DNA of 64,000 bases from Siphonodentalium dalli. Taxonomy: Eukaryota; Mollusca; Scaphopoda; Gadilida; Siphonodentaliidae. Below, piece by piece: positions 1 to 11,470 of this stretch. The DNA is taken from the NCBI GenBank assembly GCA_032622095.1, contig CP136066.1:6223784-6287783 (forward strand), in the 5' to 3' direction. The position numbers were made by a program, and so were the translations under genes. Every line of letters begins with the position of its first letter. The first letter of the stretch is position 1. A model generated the notes under the pieces. It saw nothing but the letters and a program-made list of their open reading frames with translations. It made no database searches and was not told where the DNA came from.

Positions 1-612
1 ATGTTGCCCGCTGAGTTTCCGCACAATGAGTCGACTTGACCAATTAACTCATCGCGTATCACCAAGGTTGATCTCTACTCATTACGTTTTGCAACATTGT
101 ATTATCTACGATATATATAATTGCACGGTCGATCGTCCAAAATTGTCTTTGACAACGGCAACCCTCATTCACTCGCATATCATGCACGTAGCACGTTTTG
201 ATGATATTATCTCAATTCATGTTTATCCACTTATATTAATTGCATGCGTATTAAGACAGTTCCCCTTTTGCGTTTTTCATTTTGCGACGTTTAGTTCTAT
301 GCATAATTCCACTAATATTATAATGTGGGCCGATGATGGTGTGTCGGAACTGTTTGGGGGAATCCAGCTGTGAGAAAATATCTGGAATAAATAAAGCGAA
401 CTATACACGGATCAAAAACAAGAAAAAGGCTGATTATGACTTTGGAGGACTCATTGTGTGAATATGCAGTGGGCGACATAGCTAGCTATGGGATATTAAT
501 TATGACAACCACTCAACCAGTTGTCATCAAACTCCACCCTTATAAATTGTCACACCTACTATGCCATCGTTACTGTGATATGTGTGTCAGCAGCCATTGT
601 CGCAGTCTTTGG
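1..612. mobile_element. TIR (MITE-like) element, copy 1, cut by the window edge
   Basis: The first ~340 bases match 880-1150 in the same orientation, and 466-612 match 1321-1450. In copy 2 the same right part also occurs inverted on the left side, so the right part is a long terminal inverted repeat and the first part is the core. Here only the last few bases of the left terminus remain at the window start. No transposase frame is visible, so this looks like a non-autonomous DNA element. No target-site duplication can be checked because the left end is missing. Confidence 0.6.
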
Positions 613-753
613 TTAACCTGAGCTATTTGAGGACACATTAGTGTCTACATGAAATATTCAGGCATTGATTATGGTCGCTTTGTCACAACCAATGCCAATA
701 TTTTAACACATTTTAAACATATATGTTCTTGAGTTTATACATGCACCCATTCG

Positions 754-1455
754 ATTCGAAGCATCACAATGGCTGCGGACACACGTACCACAGTATCGAT
801 GGCATAGTAGGTGTGACAATTTATTATGGTGCAGTTTGGTGACAATTGGTCCTCATAATTCTGTGTCATAGCTATCCATGTCGCCCGCTGATTTTCCGCA
901 AAATGAGTCGACTGGACCAATTAACCATTGCTTATCACCAAGGTTTATCTCTACTCATTACGTGTTGCTAAATTGTATTCGCTACGAAAAATATAATATA
1001 GATCGTCCGGAATTGTGTTTGACCGTGGCCTGGTGGCAATTCCTATTGACTCACATATCATGCATGTGGTATGTCTGTTATATGATCTCAATGCATAGAT
1101 GTTTATATACTTATATTAATTTCATTTGTAAGAACAATCATGGCTGTTGAGATGGGTTATTCATTAAGTTATAAAGTGGACTTGTGTGTTAGCATGCAAA
1201 ATATAACAATGCGTGTTGAGTAAAGATCAACAGCGATAAGATATCCAGTTAGATAAATCCATGAGAGATCGACCATCGCTGGTAGAGCTTTGTAGAGTCA
1301 TTGTGCGATTTTGCGGAGGGCGACATGGCTTGCTATGGCATACTAAATATGACAACCAATTGTCACCAAACTCCACCATAATAAATTGTCACAACTACTC
1401 TGTCATCGACACTGTGGTACGTGTGTCCGCAGCCATTTTCTCCATCTTTCCACCA
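754..1455. mobile_element. TIR (MITE-like) element, copy 2, complete
   Basis: Bases ~760-888 read as the reverse complement of ~1321-1450. Both arms share the block CAATGGCTGCGGACACACG or its close variant, then a tract ending in the reversed GGGCGACATG. Between them lies a ~270-bp core that is shared in direct orientation with bases 1-340. Length (~700 bp), long inverted termini and lack of coding capacity fit a MITE or foldback element. The outermost terminal bases and target-site duplication were not resolved. Confidence 0.6.
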
Positions 1456-2214
1456 GAATCGTGTTTCGGAACGATTTGATGAACCAATCCAAATTTTAGA
1501 ATCATGAACATATCGTAGTGGTATTAAACAATAAGGCGGCCACTGGTTCAGAAGGTTTCTGTGTATCTTTATTCAAATTGTTCCAGAATAAATTAGGAGA
1601 GTATCTTGCTTGATCCATAAACTATGGTCTATAAAATTGTGGCCGTTCCGCCACACGTAAACATGACGTACTCACATTAATTCCGAATGGTTATAAACCG
1701 AGGCGATTTTTGTCTAATTGGCGACCAATATCTCTCGCCAAAGTAAGCTGCAAAATTACAAGTGGTGTCTTAGCGCCAAGACTGAAATATGTTTTATCCG
1801 CCAATAAATCACGGTTTCGTCCTTGGCCGTCACATTGCAGATAAAGTTAGATCGATAGCAGATATATCCCAAAATCGGAAACATACCAACCAAAGTGGAT
1901 TGGTACTTTCGACTCAATCTCATGATCATTCCTTACGAATGTTTTTGAAATGTTTGGCCTCGGACATATCTTTATATAATATTTGAAAACGTAGTACTGT
2001 GGCATTTAGTCTAAAGTGTGTATCAGCGGTAACATATCCCCGCGATTCAAGATTTATAGAGGCAGTCGGCACGGTGAACCGGTATCACCTTATGTTTTTA
2101 TTTTATGTGTAGATTGTAAGTATTGTAATCAGAAGTAACACAACTTAGGCAGCGTAAAATCTGGAGGCTAAGGAGTATAATGTTAGCAAATATGAGGTCG
2201 ACACACGTCTGCTA
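1456..2214. other. No gene seen
   Basis: AT-rich sequence without a convincing coding frame, tandem repeat or RNA gene. Short open frames here (for example 1789-1986) have no recognisable motif. Confidence 0.5.
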
Positions 2215-3125
2215 TTGGACTGTCACTTGACACGACGGTCAGACTTCAAATTTCAAGCTATATCCAGGCATAAAAAACTACATAAGGCATATGGGTCTGG
2301 ATTGGAACATAAAGCTCAGAGGTATACCAGATTGTTAGAAGATAAAATGGCAACCATTTCTCGACCCCATGTGGTCACTTTTGATTTTAAACATACGCAA
2401 CTACCAATCTTTCTTACAAGGGGTATATTCTACGCTCAGGGAACGATCACACAGCATTTTAACAGTTCTGCATGGGTATAATCACCCTGATTAAGTTATT
2501 AGTTATGTCGAAGCTATTTTTTTCTAACCAAGCAATCCCGGACCTCCCCCTGCAACGACCATAAAGGAAATCCAGTACCGATTTTATAAATTCATGTGGC
2601 GAAATGAACCCGACAGAATATCCCGACACCAAATGCAACAATCGTATAAAATGGCAGATATAAAATGATCAATCTAATTAACTATGTTAGAGCTATGCAG
2701 GTCAATTGGATGACAAAAAACGATTTTTCATCGAGGCTGAGCATAACAGAGTCTATTTCTACCTGAAAAATAGCATATGCGCTATTCATTACGACATTAT
2801 AAGTCCAAAATACCAATTCCTTTCTGGAACAATGTAATCGATTCTTAGATTTTGTGTCGGGATTCTTTACGTCCCAAGACAAGTTCTGGTGTCTACAGCA
2901 ACACAGTTTTGCGATAATTCTCGAATCAAAATCGAACTACTGAATTGGAACGCGACGGCATTCTCTTTGTGAATGACTTCATTCGCGAAAATGGAACTAT
3001 AATATCGTATGGCCATGTAGCTAAAAGAGGACACTCGATGAAGGACATTAGAGTTCAAGATATCGAAGGGGTTTTGCCAGACATGCACAGAAGACAAGTC
3101 ACTGGTCTTAAATGTATAGCTGTGT
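2215..3125 (+). pseudogene. L1/Tx1-like LINE, C-terminal part of the reverse transcriptase polyprotein, decayed
   Basis: The segment reads like the region after the RT domain in L1/Tx1-type elements. Around 2470-2550 the frame gives ITLIKLLVMSKLFF then an IPDLPP motif. After a frameshift near 2548 it continues IKEIQYRFYKFMWRN, matching the family's 'IKEI..IYKFLWKG' block. Near 2670 comes MINLINYVRAMQVNWM, matching the 'GGL.m.n...y..A....Wi' block. At ~2945-3115 the frame LERDGILFVNDFIRENG matches the 'kGI..v.DL...nG' block. Several stops and frame changes separate these pieces, so it is not functional. The RT catalytic part is absent and the 5' limit is uncertain. It could belong to another LINE clade with the same C-terminal layout. 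Confidence 0.6.
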
Positions 3126-3914
3126 TCAATAGCTTTTAAACGGGACTTGAAAGAGACACTATCCATATGTCATCACGGCTCAAACTTTAATTCAGTGTTC
3201 TATTCCAAGTTTACGCGGGAAATTAAACGCGAATGTTGTTAATGATTTGCTATATTTTTTTCTAGGTCAAACCTTTTATCGACCAGCCCAATACCACTTC
3301 TTCGTCAACCCGCCCATCGCACACACACTGATACACCAGCAATACATCATATTGTATTTAGAATGATGATCAATTGTCCATTGTAATCATGTACCAGTCA
3401 TGCCAAACTGATCATATTTAAATTGTCTTTAAATACGTTGTTATACATATTCAGTATTGTGGGGAGCGGATGTCCATCCAAGTTTCAAGAACTTGTCCTC
3501 CAACCCCCGTCTCTGTGTATTATTATACTACTAAATTATCTTTTAATCACATCTACCAAAATTAGTCCACAGATTCTGTCTAGTTCTGACACCTGTACAG
3601 CCAACACTTTCCCTTTCGTTGTATGCTTTAACCCATATATGTCGAACTTTTTTGTCTTATTTATTTTTATGATATTATATAGTTTCAGGTTAGTAATGGG
3701 CAAAATCAACATTGGATGGCAATTTAAAGGTTCTTTTCCCAGATTTTAACCCAGCCAAAGAACGCTAGGCATACACATGGTCAATTTATGTTCATTTTAA
3801 CTATATCAATGAGATCATGCAACATGAGATAACATTTGGTATCATCAAGAACTGAGAATTGATACCCACCGGCAAGTGTTGTATTCCTTATTCCTTATTC
3901 CAACAAATATATAT
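3126..3914. other. No gene seen
   Basis: AT-rich DNA. A 108-codon open frame (3423-3749) is rich in hydrophobic residues but shows no domain, splice context or family motif, so it is treated as chance. Confidence 0.5.
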
Positions 3915-4790
3915 TTAGGTCAAATAGAGTATGTTGTAGGGTGGCCCCCATGACACTCTTTCAACACACCCCACTCACCCCGATCAAAAATGGTCGCCGT
4001 CCAGAGGGGTTCAAATAGGGCACCCATGCCATATCTCGGCCATTTGACCGATTTAGGTCAATTAAAGTGTATTGCAGAGTGCCCCCAAGACATTCTACAT
4101 CATCCTCTCATCCCACCCCGATCCAATAAGGCCGCCGTCCAGATAGGTTCAAACAGGGCACACATGCAATATATCCGCTATTTGACCGTTTAGTTCAAAT
4201 ATAGGGTATTGTACGGTGGTCCCCGTGGTCTACATCTCCACCCTCACACCCCACCTCGATCCAAAGTGGTCGCCGTCCCGATGGGTTCAAATAGGGCACC
4301 TATGCCATATATCCCCGCTATTTGACCGACTTATGTCAAATAAAATATGAGGTAGGGTGGGCCCCAAGACATTCTACATCGTCACCCCTTACACCCCACC
4401 CAGATCTAAATTGGTCGCCACCTAGAGGGCGCACAATCCATAACTCGGTCATTTAATATTTAGGTCAAATAACGTATTTTATAGGGTGGCCACCAAGCGA
4501 ATGTATCATCTTCTCCCGCCATTCATATGGGGTCAAATAGGGCACCCATGCCATATCTCCGCTATTTGACCGACTAATAAAGGGGTCAAATAAAAGGTAT
4601 GGTAGGGTGGGCCCGAGACATTCTACATACTCACCCGTCACACCCCAACCCGATCCAAAATGGTCGGCACCCAGAGGAGTTCAAATATGGCACCCTCTCG
4701 GATATTTGATTGATTTAGGTCATATTTCGGCTATTTGACCGATTTAGGTAACAAAAAGGGTGTTGTATGGTGGCCCCTAGCAAACCGGTG
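3915..4790. repeat. Tandem repeat, ~140-bp unit, about six diverged copies
   Basis: Each unit has the order: a TGGTCGCCGTCCAGAGG-like block, TTCAAATAGGGCACCCATGCC, a CCGCTATTTGACCG-like block, TAGGTCAAATA, then GTAGGGTGGCCCCCAAGACATT and a C-rich 'CACCCCACCCCGATCC' spacer. Units start near 3991, 4130, 4267, 4412, ~4525 and 4661, giving spacings of about 137-145 bp. The copies differ by many substitutions and the fifth is shortened, so the array is old. No coding capacity is evident. Confidence 0.85.
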
Positions 4791-6025
4791 TGCTACGTCG
4801 CTAGTTCTTATAACCTTAAATCTCTGTTTGCATTACCGCAAAACCTACACGATAAAATTCATAACATTAACATTGTAAACATTTGACCATGCATATGCCT
4901 ATGTATACTTTATAGCAGATCGGGAATCAAAATGTTCGGGGTCTCAGCCATGCCTATCGTCCTTGTAAAGTACACTGAATCGAGGAGATATTTTCGCTAG
5001 ATATATCCACAAATTGCAATAAATTTATCATATATTCATTTAAAACAGTATTGTGATAATACTGAGATAAGTTATAACATGGGGTTACAAATATTTATTC
5101 GTGTGAAATTACCTCCATTGTTGGTTTATTTTCCATGAAAAAAACAGCAACAATTAAAACCCGACTTACAGGCAAAAATACTGCTAAAATTGCTGATCGA
5201 ATTTAGTATCATGCTGTAATGTCAAGAATGTTCTATATTTATACATTCACGAACTTTCCATAGTGGAACATTCCACTACAAATCACCCATCTAAGCAGAA
5301 ATTATAAGCGTCCTTTAAAAGGACGCTAGGCATATATGGGTTAAGCTGTTAACATTCACATGCATAAGGTTTTATATTTGTGTATATTTATCTTAGATTA
5401 AGTATATATTATCATGTGTTGCAGGTCACTTGTTGTAAACCGATTTAGGACACACATTTGGTTTTACGGTTAAGGTACCACTCCCATGTTCTTATACACT
5501 AAGTCGGAACTCTCAGAACATGACATGATGATATTTATTTATGCAAATATGTACAAGTTACAGGCAGGCATCCACGGGGAATAACATAGAAACATAGCTA
5601 CCGCACGAAGTGCGTTCGTGGCACGATAGCTTTATCAGAAATGTAATAATCAATCTGGTCTCGGCTCTAACAAGATTATATCAGACTATAGAAGCCGACG
5701 CCTAACCCAGGTGTAGCCACACCACTGGTCCACGTGTAGTGGCCTTCCAAACAGGTTAAGATAATATATTCTTTATAGGACTACTAGCCCGTGATGAAAT
5801 AGCATAGACTATTTCGTCCTGGGTCAGTTTCCCACGCATAGTATGGACATTTGAGCCAGGACATTGATTTATAGATTAACCTTGCTTACCCCGTGTAACA
5901 TTCGAAAGTGTTACATTAATATATCAAGAGTTAATTAAATTAGTACTATTATTGTCACTTGATACAAGTCATACGTACGTGAAACTGCACGCGGCTATTA
6001 ATAATTAGCATAATTTGTTTCACAG
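4791..6025. other. Non-coding stretch before the lectin exon, with small palindromes
   Basis: No gene was recognised. Two short perfect-arm palindromes occur: 7-bp arms at 5262-5277 (AGTGGAA/TTCCACT) and 10-bp arms at 5307-5327 (AGCGTCCTTT/AAAGGACGCT). A hairpin at ~5792-5822 (GATGAAATAG...CTATTTCGTC) is also present. The stretch ends in a pyrimidine tract and CACAG splice acceptor at 6021-6025. Upstream exons of the lectin gene may lie here or outside the window, but none was identified. Confidence 0.5.
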
Positions 6026-6220
6026 ATTTCCCGGTGACCATTGGATATAAGGTATTCGGTGATGCTAATTCACAATTCCTCTTGATACGACCAACAACAG
6101 ACCAGATTACCCAGACCGAAGCAAAGAGCAAGTGCGAGGGAATAGGTGCTCACTTGGTGGTAGTTGAAAATGAGTCAATGAGGACAACAATGAAGAGTTA
6201 CATGGGCAACAATTCATTAG
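6026..6220 (+). CDS. C-type lectin-like domain, N-terminal half (internal exon)
   Basis: This 195-bp exon is bounded by a TTTGTTTCACAG acceptor and a GTGAGT donor and stays open throughout. It enters and leaves in phase 1. The protein reads GYKVFGD...SQFLLIRPTTDQITQ, then the hallmark helix TEAKSKCEGIGAHLVVVEN, then ENESMRTTMKSYMGNN. In the C-type lectin-like fold (Pfam Lectin_C family) the 'A..C...GAHLv.ve' block carries the first conserved cysteine, helix alpha-1 and strand beta-2. The rest of the fold must come from another exon. The exon at 17041 supplies the missing half in the same phase, giving a Cys pattern typical of secreted or membrane lectins. No signal peptide was found upstream. 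The family assignment is firm, but whether the gene is active is inferred only. Confidence 0.75.
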
Positions 6221-6251
6221 GTGAGTGTGGTGATCAGGTGTTAAAATATTA

Positions 6252-6563
6252 GGGAAAACGGAAAAGGTGAAGGGTGCCTCGCCACAATGGCTACCAAAAA
6301 GTTATAATACGAATGATAACAGAAAGAGTGACTACAATGGCTGTCTATATAATTATAATAAATGGGATGACGGATGTCTCAGTTTACACTATAAGGGTCA
6401 TAACTTCAGTAGAGATCAGGATAAATACTTAACAGCTAAAGGCCCACTTAATTTTCGAACCCCCAGATTACTTTATATAATATATATGCCAAATTGTATA
6501 CCATTTGAAAGAGGAAGCTCCAAAATATTGTACTATCATCTTATCCGGATTTATATGCACTGA
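6252..6563 (+). pseudogene. Possible decayed C-terminal half of a C-type lectin domain
   Basis: About 40 bases after the lectin exon, another frame gives PQWLPKSYNTND, then SDYNGCLYNYNKWDDGC and SLHYK. The order W-L-P / N / C / KWDDxC / Y resembles the last third of C-type lectin domains: the WLPG.PN loop, the second cysteine, the W[ND]D motif and the third cysteine. The final cysteine expected after 'HYKF' is absent (glycine instead), and the stretch linking it to the first half is missing. The frame then runs on without lectin character to 6563. It could be a relict exon of a neighbouring lectin copy, an alternative last exon, or chance similarity in AT-rich DNA. Confidence 0.35.
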
Positions 6564-7884
6564 GCGTGTTATTTTTGTTAAGTTTTGTCATCAAGATTGA
6601 ATTAAAAATCAGTATGATTTTCAAAGCAGGGGGAATAATGCTATATATTAAAGATAGAGTTCTTCCGTCTCATTGAAATAGTTTGAATTCTTTTGCATTC
6701 TGGGTTTCAGAGGGGAAATGTCTTCAGCAGTTTTCAATTGCTCTGTGGGCATCTTCTGAGACACAGATAATTCAAATAGTGATGAATTATAGTATTTTAA
6801 TCATATTGTATGGCATAGATTGTTATTAACTCTTTAGTTTCCACGCTAGCTGTGTAAGTCACCCCGCTATCTCCATGCTGCTATAGCATAAACCCGACGG
6901 CGTGTACCCGGCCATATATCAAGTACCAGACCATATTTCCCCAGGGGTGTTTGGCTAGTCATATAGTACCCCGTTGCTCCATAAATGGTGATACACATGT
7001 TGCTGTGTTGACACAGTGATGGTAATATGTTGGAGTGACTGGGCCCAATGAGCGTAAGTCCGGACGTGTGCGTAATTTGATAAAAGTCGACACCTGCATG
7101 AGAACAAGAGCCTTGGGCAAGCCAGCATCTTCGACCTTATCATTAGGATTATAGCAGTATGTGTTATGAAAGTACAATGTTTTTTGCGGTAAAGATTTTG
7201 TTCCGCTGCTGCCAAAACTAATATGTTTCCGCCGGATAAAAGTAATAGACGCTCGTGAAAATATACAAATATATTTGTCCGGTATCAATTAAAAAACGCT
7301 AGATATCGTCTTTTGTTTTCAGCCAAATAACGCGATGTGCACTACGAAATTAAAATAAGGTTTTAAAATATACTCCTCTGATCGGGGCTGTTTGCGATTG
7401 TTATTATGTATTGATAATCCGCGTGGACATGTACATAGAGAGGTTCTGCTTCTCGCTTGTGTAATTATTTTGTGGGTTGTTTAATTACTCAATATCAAAT
7501 TTGCTTCGACTTCAAAAGATACGTATTATTACAACTTTCTACGTGGGGAATTTGGAAGTTCTTTTTTTTATACAAATATATTATTACATCACCATTTAAA
7601 AGTTAGTACCGACATGTGGTTGCTAGTTATTCATGTTTTGGATTAAATATTTATCTTTGTGGTCCCTGTGGTTTTGGAGTAAAGGAATTGTCGTCGAAAT
7701 TATATTCAGTGACCTGCAGTTACTGTCAGTGTTATTGTAAGATTATACCGAATCTGGCTCTAATAAAAATCCTATCCAATATAAATGTGTACGAATACTT
7801 ATCGGGATTTAAATACATGTACATAATGAATACGTGCGACGTGAAGTCAATTAATTGATATTAGTTCGAAAATAAGTTTCCTGC
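6564..7884. other. Putative intron sequence, no gene seen
   Basis: AT-rich DNA between the lectin exon and the CR1-like element. Minus-strand open frames at 6955-7288 overlap each other in two frames and show no family motif. Confidence 0.5.
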
Positions 7885-9007
7885 TTAACATATACAAGCA
7901 TATACACAACATAACTGGCTTGCGAGAAAGTGCTCTTAGGTGGTTCAGATCATACCTGAACAACATATCTCAGAAGGTGTTGATAGGAGCTTCTTGTTCT
8001 GTTGGGACTAAGCTTGACGTTCGAGTGCCACAGGGATAATAATTGGGTCCTCTACTTTTTTTCTAATTTACACCATACCACTGGCAGATATTTTAAACAG
8101 ACACTCTGTGCGATACCATATGTACGCTGACGACACTCAAATTTATATCGATTTTCCTCGAAATGACTCAGCCGGTTATAAAACAGCGAGGTCGAAATTG
8201 GATAACTGTTTCACGGATGTCAAAGAATGGACGCAATGCAATAAGTTGAAACTAAACGATAATAAATCTGAATACATTGTTATTGGTTCCAAATATTCTC
8301 TCAGTCTACTTCACGATAATGGGTGCAGTGATTCGGATGGATCTTTCAAAATTATGCTTGTGAATAGTCATGTAACATCGTGTTCCTCCTTACGTAACAT
8401 AGGAGTGTACTGCGACAGTACTATGGAAATGAATGCTATGGTCTCGAATGTTTTACGCTCGAGCTACATGAAGTTGAGAGCCTAGAGGCGAGTGAAATGT
8501 CATCTAAGCCAAAGTGCGATGAAACATGCCGTTCTATCTCTGGTTGTTTCTAAGGTTGACCCTTTTAATCCATTATTAACACACCTTACAACGGGATGTG
8601 TCCGGAGGATTGATCTTTTATTGAAAAGTTGCGCTCGTCTCGTTTCTAATGTACCAAGATACAGCAGAATAACACATGTCATGAAAGAACTACACATGTT
8701 CAAGTTTGGGTACCGTGTCAAATACAGGTGTGCCCTAATTGTTTTCAAGTCTCTGCACGGAGATACATCATCTTACATTTCTGAACTGTTTACCAAACAC
8801 AGCCCAGTTACTCGAAATGGCCGAAGTGGAGTTCAATTGTCTCATATACCAGATAAACTAAATGTGAACTATGGAAAGTGCTCATTCCAAAATGTCTCAG
8901 TTTCTATTTGGAACAGCCTACCCGTTGATATGAGGAAGATTGACTCAGTATCATCTTTTAAAACAGCTCTTAAAACTCACCTGTTCAGAATGTGTTATTC
9001 GTTATAA
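7885..9007 (+). pseudogene. CR1-like LINE, 3' part of the reverse transcriptase ORF
   Basis: The first part reads GLRESALRWFRSYL, then VLIGASCSVGTKLDVRVPQG, matching RT motif 'g...al.Wf.SYL...V.vPQGS'. Two stop codons replace the residues after VPQG near 8037, and a frameshift follows. The next frame (8108-8485) carries the catalytic YADD box at ~8123 and NKLKLNDNKSEYIVIG, the CR1-type thumb block. After a stop at ~8483 the frame 8492-9007 has the CR1 C-terminal signature: RITHVMKELHMFKFGYR, FKSLHG, VSIWNSLPVDMR and FKTALKTHLF. Known role of the family: target-primed reverse transcription. The endonuclease and 5' part are missing, as is usual for 5'-truncated copies. It sits inside the putative lectin intron. 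Confidence 0.85.
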
Positions 9008-9369
9008 GTGCACCATCGGTTATTTTAACTTTTTTTTTAGGATAATCCGTTATAGTTGGAAACTAATATTTAACTTAATATTTTAATCAGGTCTTTTAAT
9101 ATACTGGATATTTTATTGTTAATTGTATGTCCAATTTCAGTCATCTTTCCGAGTTATCTGCCATCTATATCGGTGAAGCTTGTATTGCTTTTGTATGTGT
9201 AAATATGCGCGATGTTATCTTGTTTGTGTATATTTGTGTATGTAATTGCGCATTGAAACTAATTACTGTAGAATGCGTTTCTTACCTGAATATATAATAA
9301 TAAAAATTACTAGAATGAAACTGAAATTGCACAGCAATTTCGATACTTCCATTTTGCCAATGACGGAAA
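9008..9369 (+). other. Probable 3' UTR of the CR1-like copy and flank
   Basis: Non-coding sequence directly after the CR1-like stop codon. It contains a T run and ends in an ATAATAATAAAAATT stretch near 9295, a plausible LINE 3' tail. No other feature is visible. Confidence 0.4.
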
Positions 9370-11240
9370 TTGTGTCACCTGATAAAGCGTCAGTTGTTAG
9401 GAGACACATATCAGTATGGTGATACTATAGCTCATAATAATACTCGGCAACCACAGATTCTATCAACCAAATTCCATCAAAATCTGCACCAAAAACAATT
9501 TGAGATACATACCAACACGCCATTTATCCAAAACCGGAAGTCAAATCCGTAACCCATATACATCATTATACAGCGCATAATATGATGCACATAGTGCAAA
9601 AAAAGTATAAACTCAATATCTCAAGCCGTTCTGTATTTTGTATAAAGAGCGTTTTTTATTTTTCGACCAGTAGCCAACTTTTAAACCGGAATTTTATAAC
9701 ACACAATAATGCGCAAATAATGAAAAAAGTCTGAACCCGATATATACAGCCGTTTTGGGGGAGATATGCTAACAAAAATAAAACACATAAATAGCGTTGT
9801 TTTCAAAGGTCAAGGTCAGACGAAATTGCTTATTAGTGCATCGACTGCATATACTCAATGGCTATGCAGGCACACAATTTCAAAACAATTGGCTATGTCG
9901 TTTTGACGATATAAGAAATCAAACCTCGATTTGCAAGTCATTATGGTGGCACGAAACCTTCCAAAAAATCAGGTTTTAAAGCAGCCATAACTCCAGAAAT
10001 TTAAGCCCGATTTTAAAAATTTGAGTGATTTATAGTGATCAGCGGCATATAGAGATTATATCAACCAAATTTCATCAAAATCTGCGCCAAAAAAGTTCTG
10101 AGATACATACCCACACGCCCGTGCTCCCGAACCGGAAGTGAAATCCGTTAACTATATATATCTTTATACATCGCACAGTTTGATGCACATAATGCAAAAA
10201 GTCCCAACTCAATATCTCAAGCCGTTCTGGATTTCGTATGAAGAGCGTTCTTTTATTATTCGACCAGAGTCAACTTTTTAACCGGAAGTGCAACCCTTAT
10301 TATTTTTCGGTAGTTTATAACAGATTTACATGCGCAAATAATGAAAAAAGTCCGAACCCGATACCTCTAGCCGTTTCGGAGTAGATACGTCCAAAACATT
10401 TAAACATATAAATAGCATTGTTTCCAAAGGTCAAGGTCACACAAAAATCACTATTAGTGCATCGACAGAGTACTCTCAATAGCTATGCAGGTACCAAATT
10501 TCAAACCAATTGGCCCAGCCGTTTCGACGTCAAACGAAATCAAACCTCGATTTTGCAATTTTGCAATTTTGCAAGTCATTTTAGGGGCACGAAAAACCAG
10601 ATAAAATCAGGTTCTTAAGCAACCATAACTCTGAAAGTTTATGTCCGATTAAAAAAATTCGAGTGGCATGGTAATCAGTCTTCCAAATTTCATTAAAATT
10701 GGCGCCAAAATAATTTTGAGATACATACCCACACGCCCGTTCTCCCAAACCGGAAGTGAAATCCGCAAACTTTATATATCGTTATAGAGCGCAGAGGTTG
10801 ATGCACATAATGCAAAAAGTCCCAGCTCAATATCTCAAGCCCTTCTGGAGTTTGTATAAAGAGCGTTGTTTTATTATTCGACCAGTGGTGAACTTTTAAA
10901 CCGGAAGTGCGACCCCTTTTATTTTTCAGTATTTTAGAACAAATATACATGTGCACATAATGAAAAAAGTCCGAATCCGATTTCTCTAGCTGTTTCGGAG
11001 GAGATACGTCGACAACTTTATAACAGATAAAGAGCGTTATTTCCAAAGGTCAAGGTCAAACAAAAATCCCTATTAATGCATTGACTGCGTATATTCAATA
11101 ACAATGCGGGTACCAAATTTCAAACCAATCGGCGGAGGCGTTTCGACGATATAAGAAATCAAACATCGATTTTGCAAGTCATTTTAGTGCCGCGAAACCC
11201 CCCCACCCCACAAATCAACAAAATGGCGATAACTCCGAAG
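9370..11240. repeat. Three tandem copies of a ~615-bp unit
   Basis: The unit order is: GAGATACATACCCACACGCC, CCGGAAGTGAAATCCG, a TGATGCACATAATGCAAAAAG block, CTCAATATCTCAAGCCGTTC, CGACCAGTGG, a second CCGGAAGTG block, AAAAAGTCCGAACCCGAT, CAAAGGTCAAGGTCA, then a CCAATTGG...CGTTTCGACG block. The landmark CAAAGGTCAAGGTCA recurs near 9805, 10425 and 11043, and GAGATACATACC near 9501, 10100 and 10711, so the period is ~600-620 bp. The unit itself has two related halves. No protein is encoded. Copies are moderately diverged. Confidence 0.85.
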
Positions 11241-11470
11241 GTCAAGGTCGGACGAAATTCTCAATAGGCCATTTTGCTAGAAATTCCAAGGTTTCATACT
11301 CAAGAAAAAAACCGCAGGTGAATCGGTCAAACCATTCCTGAGATATAAGGGTGTTATTGGAATAATAATAAGAATAAAAATAATAAAAGCCAGAAGAATT
11401 ACAATATACTTCAATGTTAAAACATTGAAGTATAATACAAGCCAGAAGAATTACAATATACTTCCATGAT
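11241..11470. repeat. Tail of the 615-bp repeat with (ATA)n-rich part and a small palindrome
   Basis: A further GGTCAAGGTC block near 11240 is followed by an AATAATAATAAG-rich stretch and two copies of AAGCCAGAAGAATTACAATA (near 11387 and 11439) flanking a palindrome with arms ATACTTCAATGTT / AACATTGAAGTAT. The second copy runs into ATACTTCCATG, a motif also seen at 35.7, 36.0 and 36.9 kb, so this is probably the end of the same kind of dispersed repeat. Confidence 0.55.

Noticed and set aside
3423-3749. 108-codon hydrophobic plus-strand frame
   Set aside because: Composition follows AT-rich DNA; no conserved motif or promoter.
5785-5830. Hammerhead-ribozyme-like string (GATGAAATAG...CTATTTCGTC)
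   Set aside because: The stem-loop is real and CGAAATAG is seen on the minus strand, but the complete CUGAUGA...GAAA core in the right order is not present.
6955-7288. Two overlapping minus-strand frames of 86 and 109 codons
   Set aside because: No domain, family motif or splice context, and two frames open at once suggests chance.
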